Source: Candidatus Gastranaerophilales bacterium
GTDB taxonomy: Bacteria > Cyanobacteriota > Vampirovibrionia > Gastranaerophilales > UBA9971
DNA: 12,626 nt
Direction of reading: 5' to 3'
Assembly (NCBI GenBank): GCA_028277195.1
Contig: JANQGS010000096.1
Coordinates: forward strand, 1 to 12,626
Shown here: positions 6,725-12,626 of the stretch, in pieces
How the letters are laid out: each line of letters opens with the position of its first letter
How positions within the stretch are numbered: position 1 is the first letter of the stretch
The notes under the pieces: generated by a model
Told to the model about the DNA's origin: nothing
What the model saw: the letters and a program-made list of their open reading frames with translations, nothing else
Databases searched by the model: none
Translations under genes and position numbers: made by a program

Positions 6725-7702
6725 ATGAGACGTGTTATAGCCTTAGAACTGGTTGGCTTGAAAAAACTCGATTATGACCTTTATGATGAGGAAGGAAACA
6801 TTATTTATCATAAGGGAACGGAATTTACCCCTGAAATTTTTATGATGCTCACTCACAGCAAGATTTTCAAGCGTGATGAAGAGCCTGTAATCCCGGCATC
6901 CCTGACGCCTGGTGATGAAGTAAAAAAAATAATAGGAAAAAGTTATGATGTTCCTGAACCCGACCCGGGAAAAAAAGAATATAACTCCGTAATTAATGAA
7001 ACTAAAAAAGAGGACCTTGTAAAAGGGGTTAAAGAAGTCCTGGCAGGCATTATAGACAAATCCCCGGTAAAATTGCAAACATGTATTGACGCAACGGAAA
7101 TCATTCTCGAGGAAGTATATGATAAATTCCGGAAAGTAGCTAATTTTGGCGAGTTAAGGGTATATGATTATTACACTTTTTCACACAGTATAAACGTTGC
7201 CATATTAAGCGCTATAATTGGCAGGGAAATGGGTTATAACGAAAGCAGGCTAAAGGATTTAACTTTTTCCGCTTTTTTGCACGACATGGGTAAAATTCTC
7301 GTGCCAAGGGAAATTTTATACAAGCCCGGAAGCCTTACCCCCGAAGAGATGCAAATCATAAAAAAACACGCTGAATATGGCTATGAATTTATTACAAAGG
7401 AATTAAAACTGCCTGATGCCATTGGCAGGGCTGCCCTTTCCCACCATGAAAGGTGGGAAGGCCAGGGCTATCCTTACGGTTTAAAAGGTAACCAGATATC
7501 GGAATTTGCCCAGATAGTAGCGATAGCTGACGTATATGACGCCCTGGTTTCAGAAAAGGTATACAGGGGGTCCATGCAGTCAGTTGAGGCAATGAGAGTC
7601 CTGCTTACCGAAGAGTCCAGGTCATTTAACCCTAAAATACTCAATAAATTCATATACCTGGCCGTGATTAAATCTGACAGCGGCGCGAGTTGCCTTATGT
7701 AA
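6725..7702 (+). CDS. HD-GYP domain c-di-GMP phosphodiesterase
   Basis: Hydrolyses the second messenger c-di-GMP in the cytoplasm. Of 325 aa, residues 1-55 form a small beta-rich N-terminal domain (DEEGNIIYHKGTEFTPE), 60-120 a linker, and about 120-315 the HD-GYP domain. All expected positions are visible: His154, the pair His186-Asp187 in HDMGK, Lys190, His215, His240-His241 in SHHERWEGQGYP, the GYP at 248-250, and the IADVYDAL motif. There is no receiver, PAS or membrane segment, so the input signal is unclear and may come through the N-terminal domain. AAGGAA precedes the ATG at good spacing, 42 bp after cimA. Its TAA directly abuts the stop of the convergent propeller gene. With the PilZ adaptor at 10971-12308, both removal and sensing of c-di-GMP are encoded locally. 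Confidence 0.95.
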   Translation: MRRVIALELVGLKKLDYDLYDEEGNIIYHKGTEFTPEIFMMLTHSKIFKRDEEPVIPASLTPGDEVKKIIGKSYDVPEPDPGKKEYNSVINETKKEDLVKGVKEVLAGIIDKSPVKLQTCIDATEIILEEVYDKFRKVANFGELRVYDYYTFSHSINVAILSAIIGREMGYNESRLKDLTFSAFLHDMGKILVPREILYKPGSLTPEEMQIIKKHAEYGYEFITKELKLPDAIGRAALSHHERWEGQGYPYGLKGNQISEFAQIVAIADVYDALVSEKVYRGSMQSVEAMRVLLTEESRSFNPKILNKFIYLAVIKSDSGASCLM

Positions 7703-9208
7703 TCAATTAACCTTCTTATTGCTGATAATTATAGAACCGACAATGCGGCTAACCGGCAGGTGCCCCAGGATTTTTTCCATATCAACGTCATAAATAACAA
7801 CTTCATAAGAATCAAAATCAGTTATAAGTGCCCTGGTTTTTCCGCCGGTTTCCTGTACTAACTCTATTCTCCCGGGAAACCCGTTGTTCTTGAGGGGTAT
7901 ATTTTTTATTACCCCGAAATTTTCCGTGTCAATTATGTTTAATTCATTAGTCCCGGCGCAGGCCACGATAATTTTACCCATTTTTTCAAGTATTTCAAAG
8001 TCAACGGGTTTTTCACCCGTTTTTGTTTTTGTGATTACCTCATTTTTTTTAAGGTCAAAAACCGTAAGAGTATTCTCACTCCTGCTCAAGCTAAAAATAT
8101 ACCGTCCTGACCGGCTTATTTTCGCTATATTTTTATCGTTGAACAAATAACCCGTTTTTTCGGTTTTGATGTTTAAACTGTAAACATTGCCTGTTCTGTA
8201 GTCATTGTAGAAAACAAAGTTCTTGTTTTCCGATATATGAAGGTTATCAGGATAACCGCTGACAGGTATTTGTTTTTGTACCCGCATGTTTTTAAGGTCA
8301 ATTTTAGAAACTGTCCCCGAGTATTTATTCGCCACATAAGCCTTTTGCTCCCTTAACCCGGAGACAATGGATGATGGAAAGCCGCCGGTACTGATACTTT
8401 TTATAAATTTATCATTAAGGGTGTCAATAACGAATATCTTTTCCGCAACCGGCCCGCTCAGCAGTATATACCTGCTGTCAGGTGTTATAGTTATGCCTGC
8501 GGGCACGGACGGGAGGTTTATTGCTTTACTAACCCGTCCCGTAGCTGAATTAAGCACATATAGTTTATTATCCCTGTGGTTTATCGTGTATAATTTTTTT
8601 TCGCTTAAAAATTCCAGCTCAGGCAGTCTAAACACATTTTCTGTGGTCTTTCCCTCAAGATTGACCGGTTTTTCGGCTTCAGTGCTATTTTTTTCGGTTT
8701 TATTGTAAAAAGCGATTTCGCCTTTCCTGTCAATTTTTTCTTTTAGCGGAATTTTAAGGTCCCCGAGAATTACCTTTAGCTCAGGCGACAGCACAAGCCC
8801 TTTTGGAACAACCAAATCCTGCGGAAGTATGCCCAGTTTAACTTTAAGGGGTATTTCCGGGCTGCTTATTACGGTAGGGGGCTCTCCCTGTTTTTTAATT
8901 ATTTTTAACAGGGCCAGGTTGTTGCTAAAAAGAATCATGTCCGGTTTTTGAGAAAAGTCCTGGCCTGAGGGTATTGTCTGAACTACTTGTACCTGTTCGC
9001 CGGGGTTATTGTTGACAAGCGGCAGTACCGGCAGGTACCCGGTTTTATCAGGCAATTCTATAAGGCCGTCAAACCTTATTTTTGCCTCAGGGAATTTTTC
9101 CTTAACAAAATCCGCCACCGGCTCCGGCAATTGTGTGCAAAAACCCGACGCGCAAAAGACCAGCGATGTTATAACAGTTAATAATATTTTAAGCATTTTC
9201 GTTTCCAT
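7703..9208 (-). CDS. Exported YVTN-type seven-bladed beta-propeller protein
   Basis: A 501-aa exported protein of unknown role. A signal peptide is evident (MLKILLTVITSLVFCASGFC, residues 5-24), followed by a domain of about 160 residues (about 25-190) with the stretch PQDLVVPKGLVLSPELKVIL, which I do not recognise. From about residue 190 seven repeats of 40-45 aa can be counted by their blade cores: LYVLNSATGRV, IFVIDTLNDKF, VSKIDLKNMRV, VYSLNIKTEKT, LTVFDLKKNEV, LNIIDTENFGV and VVIYDVDMEKI. That fits a seven-bladed YVTN/lactonase-like propeller, commonly a binding scaffold in the periplasm or on the surface. The ATG at 9196 (Met5) is a likelier start: GGAAA sits 7 nt before it and the signal peptide then has a standard n-region. 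The gene is divergent from the XRE-TolC-adaptor operon and may share control with it. Confidence 0.85.
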   Translation of the reverse strand: METKMLKILLTVITSLVFCASGFCTQLPEPVADFVKEKFPEAKIRFDGLIELPDKTGYLPVLPLVNNNPGEQVQVVQTIPSGQDFSQKPDMILFSNNLALLKIIKKQGEPPTVISSPEIPLKVKLGILPQDLVVPKGLVLSPELKVILGDLKIPLKEKIDRKGEIAFYNKTEKNSTEAEKPVNLEGKTTENVFRLPELEFLSEKKLYTINHRDNKLYVLNSATGRVSKAINLPSVPAGITITPDSRYILLSGPVAEKIFVIDTLNDKFIKSISTGGFPSSIVSGLREQKAYVANKYSGTVSKIDLKNMRVQKQIPVSGYPDNLHISENKNFVFYNDYRTGNVYSLNIKTEKTGYLFNDKNIAKISRSGRYIFSLSRSENTLTVFDLKKNEVITKTKTGEKPVDFEILEKMGKIIVACAGTNELNIIDTENFGVIKNIPLKNNGFPGRIELVQETGGKTRALITDFDSYEVVIYDVDMEKILGHLPVSRIVGSIIISNKKVN

Positions 9209-9216
9209 CTGGAATA

Positions 9217-9222
9217 ATTATA
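9217..9222 (-). promoter_or_regulatory. Putative -10 box for the propeller gene
   Basis: A perfect TATAAT on the minus strand, 8 bp before the ATG at 9208 and 20 bp before the preferred ATG at 9196. Initiation about 7 nt downstream would leave a short leader carrying the GGAAA ribosome site only for the 9196 start, supporting that start. The -35 is unclear. Confidence 0.4.
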
Positions 9223-9256
9223 TAACATTCTTTCTTAAAAATTTGTATTTTAATAA

Positions 9257-9308
9257 ACTTGTCCTGAATTTGTTACAAGAAAACTTGTTTTATTTGAACT
9301 ATACTTGT
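9257..9308. promoter_or_regulatory. Three ACTTGT repeats, one palindromic: candidate XRE operator
   Basis: ACTTGT occurs at 9257-9262, 9283-9288 and 9303-9308 (spacings 26 and 20 bp). The middle copy is the right half of the palindrome ACAAG-AAAA-CTTGT (9275-9288). The third overlaps TATACT (9300-9305), a possible -10 box for the downstream operon. Repeats at this place, 36 bp before a small XRE regulator gene, suggest an autoregulatory operator in the divergent promoter region. The repeats are seen; the binding is inferred. Confidence 0.45.
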
Positions 9309-9343
9309 TGGTATGTAATTTGTCAGGAACTTAAAATACTCTT

Positions 9344-9562
9344 ATGGATGACGAAGTACTATTAAAAATAGGCCAAAAGGTAAGATTTGAGAGAATTAAA
9401 AAGAATTTTTCCCAGGAAGACCTTGCAGAATCATCAGGTTTAAGTGCTAACTCAATAAGTACCATTGAAAGAGGAGTAAATAACGCAAGAATAAAAACTT
9501 TATTCCAGATAGCCAGGGGCCTGGACTTAGACATCAATGAGTTGCTTAAGTTTAAATTTTAA
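9344..9562 (+). CDS. XRE-family transcriptional regulator
   Basis: A 72-aa protein made of one Cro/C1-type helix-turn-helix domain. The core covers residues 10-67: IGQKVRFERIKKNFSQEDLA, then SGLSANSISTIERG as turn and recognition helix (about 30-44), then ALFQIA-like helix FQIARGLDLDINELL. No ligand or oligomerisation domain is attached, so it is likely a small dimeric repressor of its own operon. It is the first gene of the unit: the TolC-like gene begins 9 bp after its stop. Its ATG has only a distant AGGA (15 nt upstream), so initiation is weak or near leaderless. The three ACTTGT repeats just upstream are the obvious candidate targets. Confidence 0.93.
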   Translation: MDDEVLLKIGQKVRFERIKKNFSQEDLAESSGLSANSISTIERGVNNARIKTLFQIARGLDLDINELLKFKF

Positions 9563-9571
9563 CAACCAATA

Positions 9572-10978
9572 ATGAATTTTTCTTATACAAAACCGGAAAT
9601 ACTATTACTGCTGATTCTGTTTGTAATTAATTTCCCCGCAACACCGGCCTGCTCAGAGGGGGTTAAGCCCCATGCCTTTGAGGGCAAAATAACAAAAGCC
9701 GAAAATTACCTCATAAACTGGGACTGGTGGGAAAATTTTAACGCGCCATGCCTGGTGGATATAGTCAGGCAGAGTTCCGACAACAGTTTTGACCTGCAAA
9801 TAGCCGGTATTAAAGCAAAAGAAGCAGAAAATTATGTTGCTTCCTCTATAAGGGATTATTTCCCGTTTATAGGCATGGAAAAGGGGTACAGAGACGCAAA
9901 ACCTGCAAGGATAAATTCTTTTGGCTGGAAAAAAGACAGCCCTGTCTATAATACAGGGCGAAATTTGTTTTTTTCGCCCTTAAAGACCAGCTATGAACTG
10001 GATTTATGGGGAAAAAACAAAACTAAAAAGAAATATTTTCTCGAAAAAAAGGATTTTTACGAATTTGAAAAAAGGCTCATCCTGCTGAAAACTGTTTCTG
10101 AGGCGGCCTCGCTTTATTTTAATATAATTAAGAATGAAAAACTGATTGGCTTATATCAGGAAATCAATGGCCTGAAACAGGAAAAACTCGATATAAACCG
10201 CAAAAAGCATGACCTGGAATTAATTCCAAAATCCGAGGTTATAAACAGTGAAAAAGAGCTGAAACTCAGTGAGGTCAATTTAATAAACCTGAAAGCGCTT
10301 AACGGGGAATTGAAAAACCGGCTCTGCTTCCTTGTTTTCGGGGATAAGGAAAACACCGGCATTGATTTTGAAGGGATTGATAGCTTAAATCTTTTCTATG
10401 ATACGGACCTGGAAGTCAGCACGGATAAAATAGCCTACAGGCCGGACGTTTTAATGGCGGAAAAACAGGTAAAAATAGCCAAACTGGATGCTGACGCGGT
10501 GAAAAAAGCTCTTTTGCCCGGGCTTATGCTCTCCGGCGAAGCCTTCCATATAACTGAAACTTTTAAGAATTATTTTGATTACGGAAGCGTTGCGTACAGG
10601 ACCGGGGGCGGTATTTTCTACAATCTTTTTGCAAAAGGCAGCAACAGGGCGGAATTAAGGGCTAAGAAAAATGTATATAAACAGGCCCTGAAAAATTATG
10701 AAAAGACTATTGTCTCATCAATTTATGATGTTAATGACAGCCTTTTTTACCTTAAAAGCAGCATTAAAAACTATAAAAAAGCACAGGAAATCTCAAAACT
10801 TGAAAAGGAAAATTTGTATGCCGAAAAACAAAAACTGGATATGGACTTGATAACTTATTCTGAGTATATTAAAGCAAGAGAACAATTTATTAAATCAAGA
10901 ATAGCCGAGTATGAGGCCAGGGCACAATGCCTTGTTCATACAATAAGTTTATATAAGGCGCTGGGCGGTAATGTTTGA
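9572..10978 (+). CDS. TolC/NodT-like outer-membrane channel protein
   Basis: Outer-membrane factor of a tripartite export system, forming a trimeric channel through the outer membrane and periplasm. Of 468 aa, residues 8-26 are a hydrophobic signal segment; Cys27 follows the sequence TPA, so a lipid anchor as in many NodT-type proteins is possible but the lipobox is poor. Two OEP repeats are visible: the first with WWENFNAP (52-59), FDLQIAGIKAKEAE and the hallmark SYELDLWGK (140-148), the second with YRPDVLMAEKQVKIAKLDAD (about residue 290) and a following coiled coil. Length fits the family. Start has no Shine-Dalgarno; translation may depend on reinitiation after the XRE gene 9 bp upstream. 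The adaptor gene overlaps its end by 8 bp. Cargo cannot be read from the sequence. Confidence 0.92.
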   Translation: MNFSYTKPEILLLLILFVINFPATPACSEGVKPHAFEGKITKAENYLINWDWWENFNAPCLVDIVRQSSDNSFDLQIAGIKAKEAENYVASSIRDYFPFIGMEKGYRDAKPARINSFGWKKDSPVYNTGRNLFFSPLKTSYELDLWGKNKTKKKYFLEKKDFYEFEKRLILLKTVSEAASLYFNIIKNEKLIGLYQEINGLKQEKLDINRKKHDLELIPKSEVINSEKELKLSEVNLINLKALNGELKNRLCFLVFGDKENTGIDFEGIDSLNLFYDTDLEVSTDKIAYRPDVLMAEKQVKIAKLDADAVKKALLPGLMLSGEAFHITETFKNYFDYGSVAYRTGGGIFYNLFAKGSNRAELRAKKNVYKQALKNYEKTIVSSIYDVNDSLFYLKSSIKNYKKAQEISKLEKENLYAEKQKLDMDLITYSEYIKAREQFIKSRIAEYEARAQCLVHTISLYKALGGNV

Positions 10979-12308
10979 TATATCATATGATTATTCCGAT
11001 AAGAGAAAGTTCAAAAGGCTAACCCATCCCGCAAAAGCAATAATAGAAGGCCAGGAGTACGAAATATCCGACTGGTCTGAAAATGCGTTTAAAATAGAGC
11101 ATTATACCGGCAATCTCAGGATAAGTGATGAAACTACAGCGCTGGTAAAAATTAATTTCCAGGGTTTTAAACTTGATTTTTCCAGGAAAATAAGGGTAAT
11201 TCGAGCTGTTCATCCGGGCGGGTGTCTTGTCGCAGAATACATTGACCCTTCATCAAAAGGCCGGGAAGTCCTGGCCTTTTTTAGCAGGGGGATTATAACC
11301 GGGGAAACCCGGTCATTTGATGTTATAACAGAGCCTTTTAATAACCCGGTAACGGAAAATTATGTCAGGAATTATTTTCAGCCTGAGCCCGAGAGCAAAT
11401 CCTTTTTCCCCAAAAAAGGCCCGTTAGTTTTTGTGGCGGTATTCATCGGGGTGCTTATCCTTTTGCATATCTTTGAGTTTTTCCATACAAATATTTATTT
11501 TATGCAGGTGGACCCTGCGGTTGTCACGAGCAGGACTGAGATATTAAACAGCCCCGTAAAGGGTATTTTATCCGAAATTTACACTGAAAAAGGCAAAAAA
11601 TTGCACCAGGACCAGCCGATTTTCAAGGTAATTAACCCCGAATTACAGGGGGAAATTGAGGAGAAGAAAATTATAATCTTAAAAAACAGGGCTTTATTAA
11701 AAGAAAAGGAAAAACAGCTTGCAGATGGTTTACAGTTGCGGCAGATAGCTTTTCTTGAGGATGAACTGGCCAAAAAGGAGACGCTTTACGGGAAAAAACT
11801 GGTATCAAAGCCTGAAATAGACGACTTGCAGGGAAGAATACTCGAATTAAAACGGGAGCTTGCGCTTTTACGGGCACAAAAGGAAAGAATAGCCGAAATT
11901 ATCTCTATAAATGAGAAAGACCTTGACTTTTCCCGTTCAATAAACTCCTATAATACGGTAAAAGCTCCTTTTAGCGCGGTTGTAGAGGAGGTTTTGGCCT
12001 TCAAGGGTAAGTATGTGGATGAAAAAACGCCTGTTGTGATGATTAAGCCGGATTCAAGCGGAAAATTTATACAGGCGTACCTTAAGGAAGCCCAGCCTCA
12101 TAATTTAACGCTTAACTCCAGGGTTTACATAGAAATTCCCCTTTATGACGTTGAGCTGGAGGGGGTTCTGGCTGATATGCGAAAAGAGGATAATTTAATA
12201 ACCGCTGTTATAGAGCCCGAAGATGATGACTTGCTGAAGGAGGTAGAGCTGGGGACGCCTGTCAGGATTTCGTTTAAAAAGAAACACCCATGGCTTGAGT
12301 TAAAATAA
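10971..12308 (+). CDS. PilZ-HlyD fusion: c-di-GMP-binding membrane adaptor (Alg44-like architecture)
   Basis: A 445-aa inner-membrane adaptor with its own second-messenger sensor. Residues about 8-110 form a cytoplasmic PilZ domain with R12xxxR16 and D34-W-S36-E-N-A39, the consensus [D/N]xSxxG except Ala for the last Gly. One membrane helix follows (about 151-171, preceded by KK). The periplasmic part is HlyD-like: lipoyl half-motif 190-221, coiled-coil hairpin about 224-320, second lipoyl half 328-358 (VKAPFSAVVEEV), then beta-barrel domains. At the hairpin tip K268-L272-S279 matches the RxxxLxxxxxxS channel-docking motif of adaptors, with Lys for Arg. The same order (PilZ, helix, adaptor) is known in Alg44, which activates alginate polymerisation. 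Here its partner channel is encoded directly upstream with an 8-bp overlap. No inner-membrane pump, ABC ATPase or glycosyltransferase lies next to it. Confidence 0.88.
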   Translation: MFDISYDYSDKRKFKRLTHPAKAIIEGQEYEISDWSENAFKIEHYTGNLRISDETTALVKINFQGFKLDFSRKIRVIRAVHPGGCLVAEYIDPSSKGREVLAFFSRGIITGETRSFDVITEPFNNPVTENYVRNYFQPEPESKSFFPKKGPLVFVAVFIGVLILLHIFEFFHTNIYFMQVDPAVVTSRTEILNSPVKGILSEIYTEKGKKLHQDQPIFKVINPELQGEIEEKKIIILKNRALLKEKEKQLADGLQLRQIAFLEDELAKKETLYGKKLVSKPEIDDLQGRILELKRELALLRAQKERIAEIISINEKDLDFSRSINSYNTVKAPFSAVVEEVLAFKGKYVDEKTPVVMIKPDSSGKFIQAYLKEAQPHNLTLNSRVYIEIPLYDVELEGVLADMRKEDNLITAVIEPEDDDLLKEVELGTPVRISFKKKHPWLELK

Positions 12309-12328
12309 ATAAGGACTTTTGCTATTAT
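12300..12328 (+). promoter_or_regulatory. Putative promoter for the keto-acid decarboxylase gene
   Basis: TTAAAA (12300-12305), a 17-nt spacer, then TGC-TATTAT with an extended -10 (12320-12328). The predicted start is about 30 nt before the ATG at 12366. The -35 overlaps the last codons of the adaptor gene. It suggests the decarboxylase can be expressed apart from the export operon. Confidence 0.35.
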
Positions 12329-12365
12329 TGTAATTAGTAATCAGAATTAATAAAAATGAGAAAAA

Positions 12366-12626
12366 ATGGATAATACTGAAAAACAAACCACAACCATCGC
12401 AAACTACCTGCTTACAGCGGTAAAAAATATCGGCGTTGACCATATATTTGGCATTCCGGGTGATTATGTCATTAATTTTTTCAATGAAATATCAAAAAGC
12501 GATATAAAAACCATAGGGACATGTACTGAACAGGGAGCTGCCTTTGCCGCTGACGCTTACGCCAGGCTAAACGGAATATCCGCCCTGTGCATAACATACT
12601 GCGTGGGCGGATTAAATACCATAAAT
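12366..12626 (+). CDS. Thiamine-diphosphate 2-keto-acid decarboxylase-like protein, 5' end only
   Basis: The first 87 codons of a thiamine-diphosphate-dependent enzyme cut by the right edge. The N-terminal PYR-domain start is clear: a helix YLLTAVKNIGVDHIFGIPGD, the segment YVINFFNEI, then GTCTEQGAAFAADAYARLNG, in which Glu of TEQ is the catalytic glutamate that activates the cofactor. IFGIPGDYVINFF and the LCITYCVGGLNTIN stretch resemble pyruvate/indolepyruvate decarboxylases, while EQGAAFAADAYAR resembles acetolactate synthases. A Cys replaces the usual Gly in the TYGVG motif. The exact substrate cannot be decided from 87 residues. A weak GAG lies 5 nt before the ATG; the gene follows the adaptor by 57 bp. 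Confidence 0.85.
   Translation, partial: MDNTEKQTTTIANYLLTAVKNIGVDHIFGIPGDYVINFFNEISKSDIKTIGTCTEQGAAFAADAYARLNGISALCITYCVGGLNTIN

Noticed and set aside
9009..9365. A 118-codon plus-strand frame crossing into the XRE gene
   Set aside because: It is antisense to the signal-peptide end of the propeller gene and its last part reads across the regulatory region; no family features.
1..12626. CRISPR array, tRNA, rRNA, insertion sequence or phage attachment site
   Set aside because: No regularly spaced repeats, cloverleaf sequences, transposase or integrase motifs, or terminal inverted repeats were seen on reading both strands.

Overview
The window looks like AT-leaning chromosome from a Gram-negative (diderm) free-living or environmental bacterium. 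Evidence for two membranes is an outer-membrane channel of the TolC/NodT type paired with a periplasmic adaptor. The mix of complete amino-acid biosynthesis genes, c-di-GMP proteins, a DUF4214/dockerin-like protein and a YVTN-type propeller resembles uncultured lineages such as Melainabacteria/Margulisbacteria or Elusimicrobia. That placement is a weak impression; nothing here fixes the taxon. No transposase, phage gene, tRNA, rRNA or CRISPR array was seen.

Layout. (1) 1-1402, minus strand: a two-gene unit made of a 131-aa protein with an internal duplication, then metK (its 3' end runs off the left edge), joined by an ATGA overlap. (2) 1403-1602: divergent, AT-rich intergenic region with two inverted repeats. 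(3) 1603-3051, plus: a large Ser/Thr/Asn-rich protein with one dockerin/EF-hand-like loop and a C-terminal DUF4214 domain. (4) 3058-3855, minus: trpA, standing alone without trpB. (5) 3950-6682, plus: a MNT-type nucleotidyltransferase (antitoxin type), the apparent frameshifted stub of its HEPN partner, ilvH, an unlisted 42-aa membrane micro-protein, and cimA. (6) 6725-7702, plus: an HD-GYP c-di-GMP phosphodiesterase, whose stop codon abuts the stop of a convergent exported seven-bladed propeller protein (7703-9208, minus). (7) 9344-12308, plus: a tight operon of an XRE regulator, a TolC-like channel and a PilZ-HlyD fusion. (8) 12366 to the right edge: the start of a thiamine-diphosphate 2-keto-acid decarboxylase-like gene.

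How the genes may work together. ilvH and cimA both serve branched-chain amino-acid synthesis (citramalate route to isoleucine). The most interesting block is 6725-12308: a c-di-GMP-degrading enzyme, an exported propeller protein, and an export module whose adaptor carries its own cytoplasmic PilZ domain, with a small repressor at the head of the operon. The 135-bp region between the propeller and the regulator holds three ACTTGT repeats, one in a palindrome. This is a candidate c-di-GMP-gated envelope export system of Alg44-like architecture, but no inner-membrane pump or synthase is visible, so its cargo is unknown.
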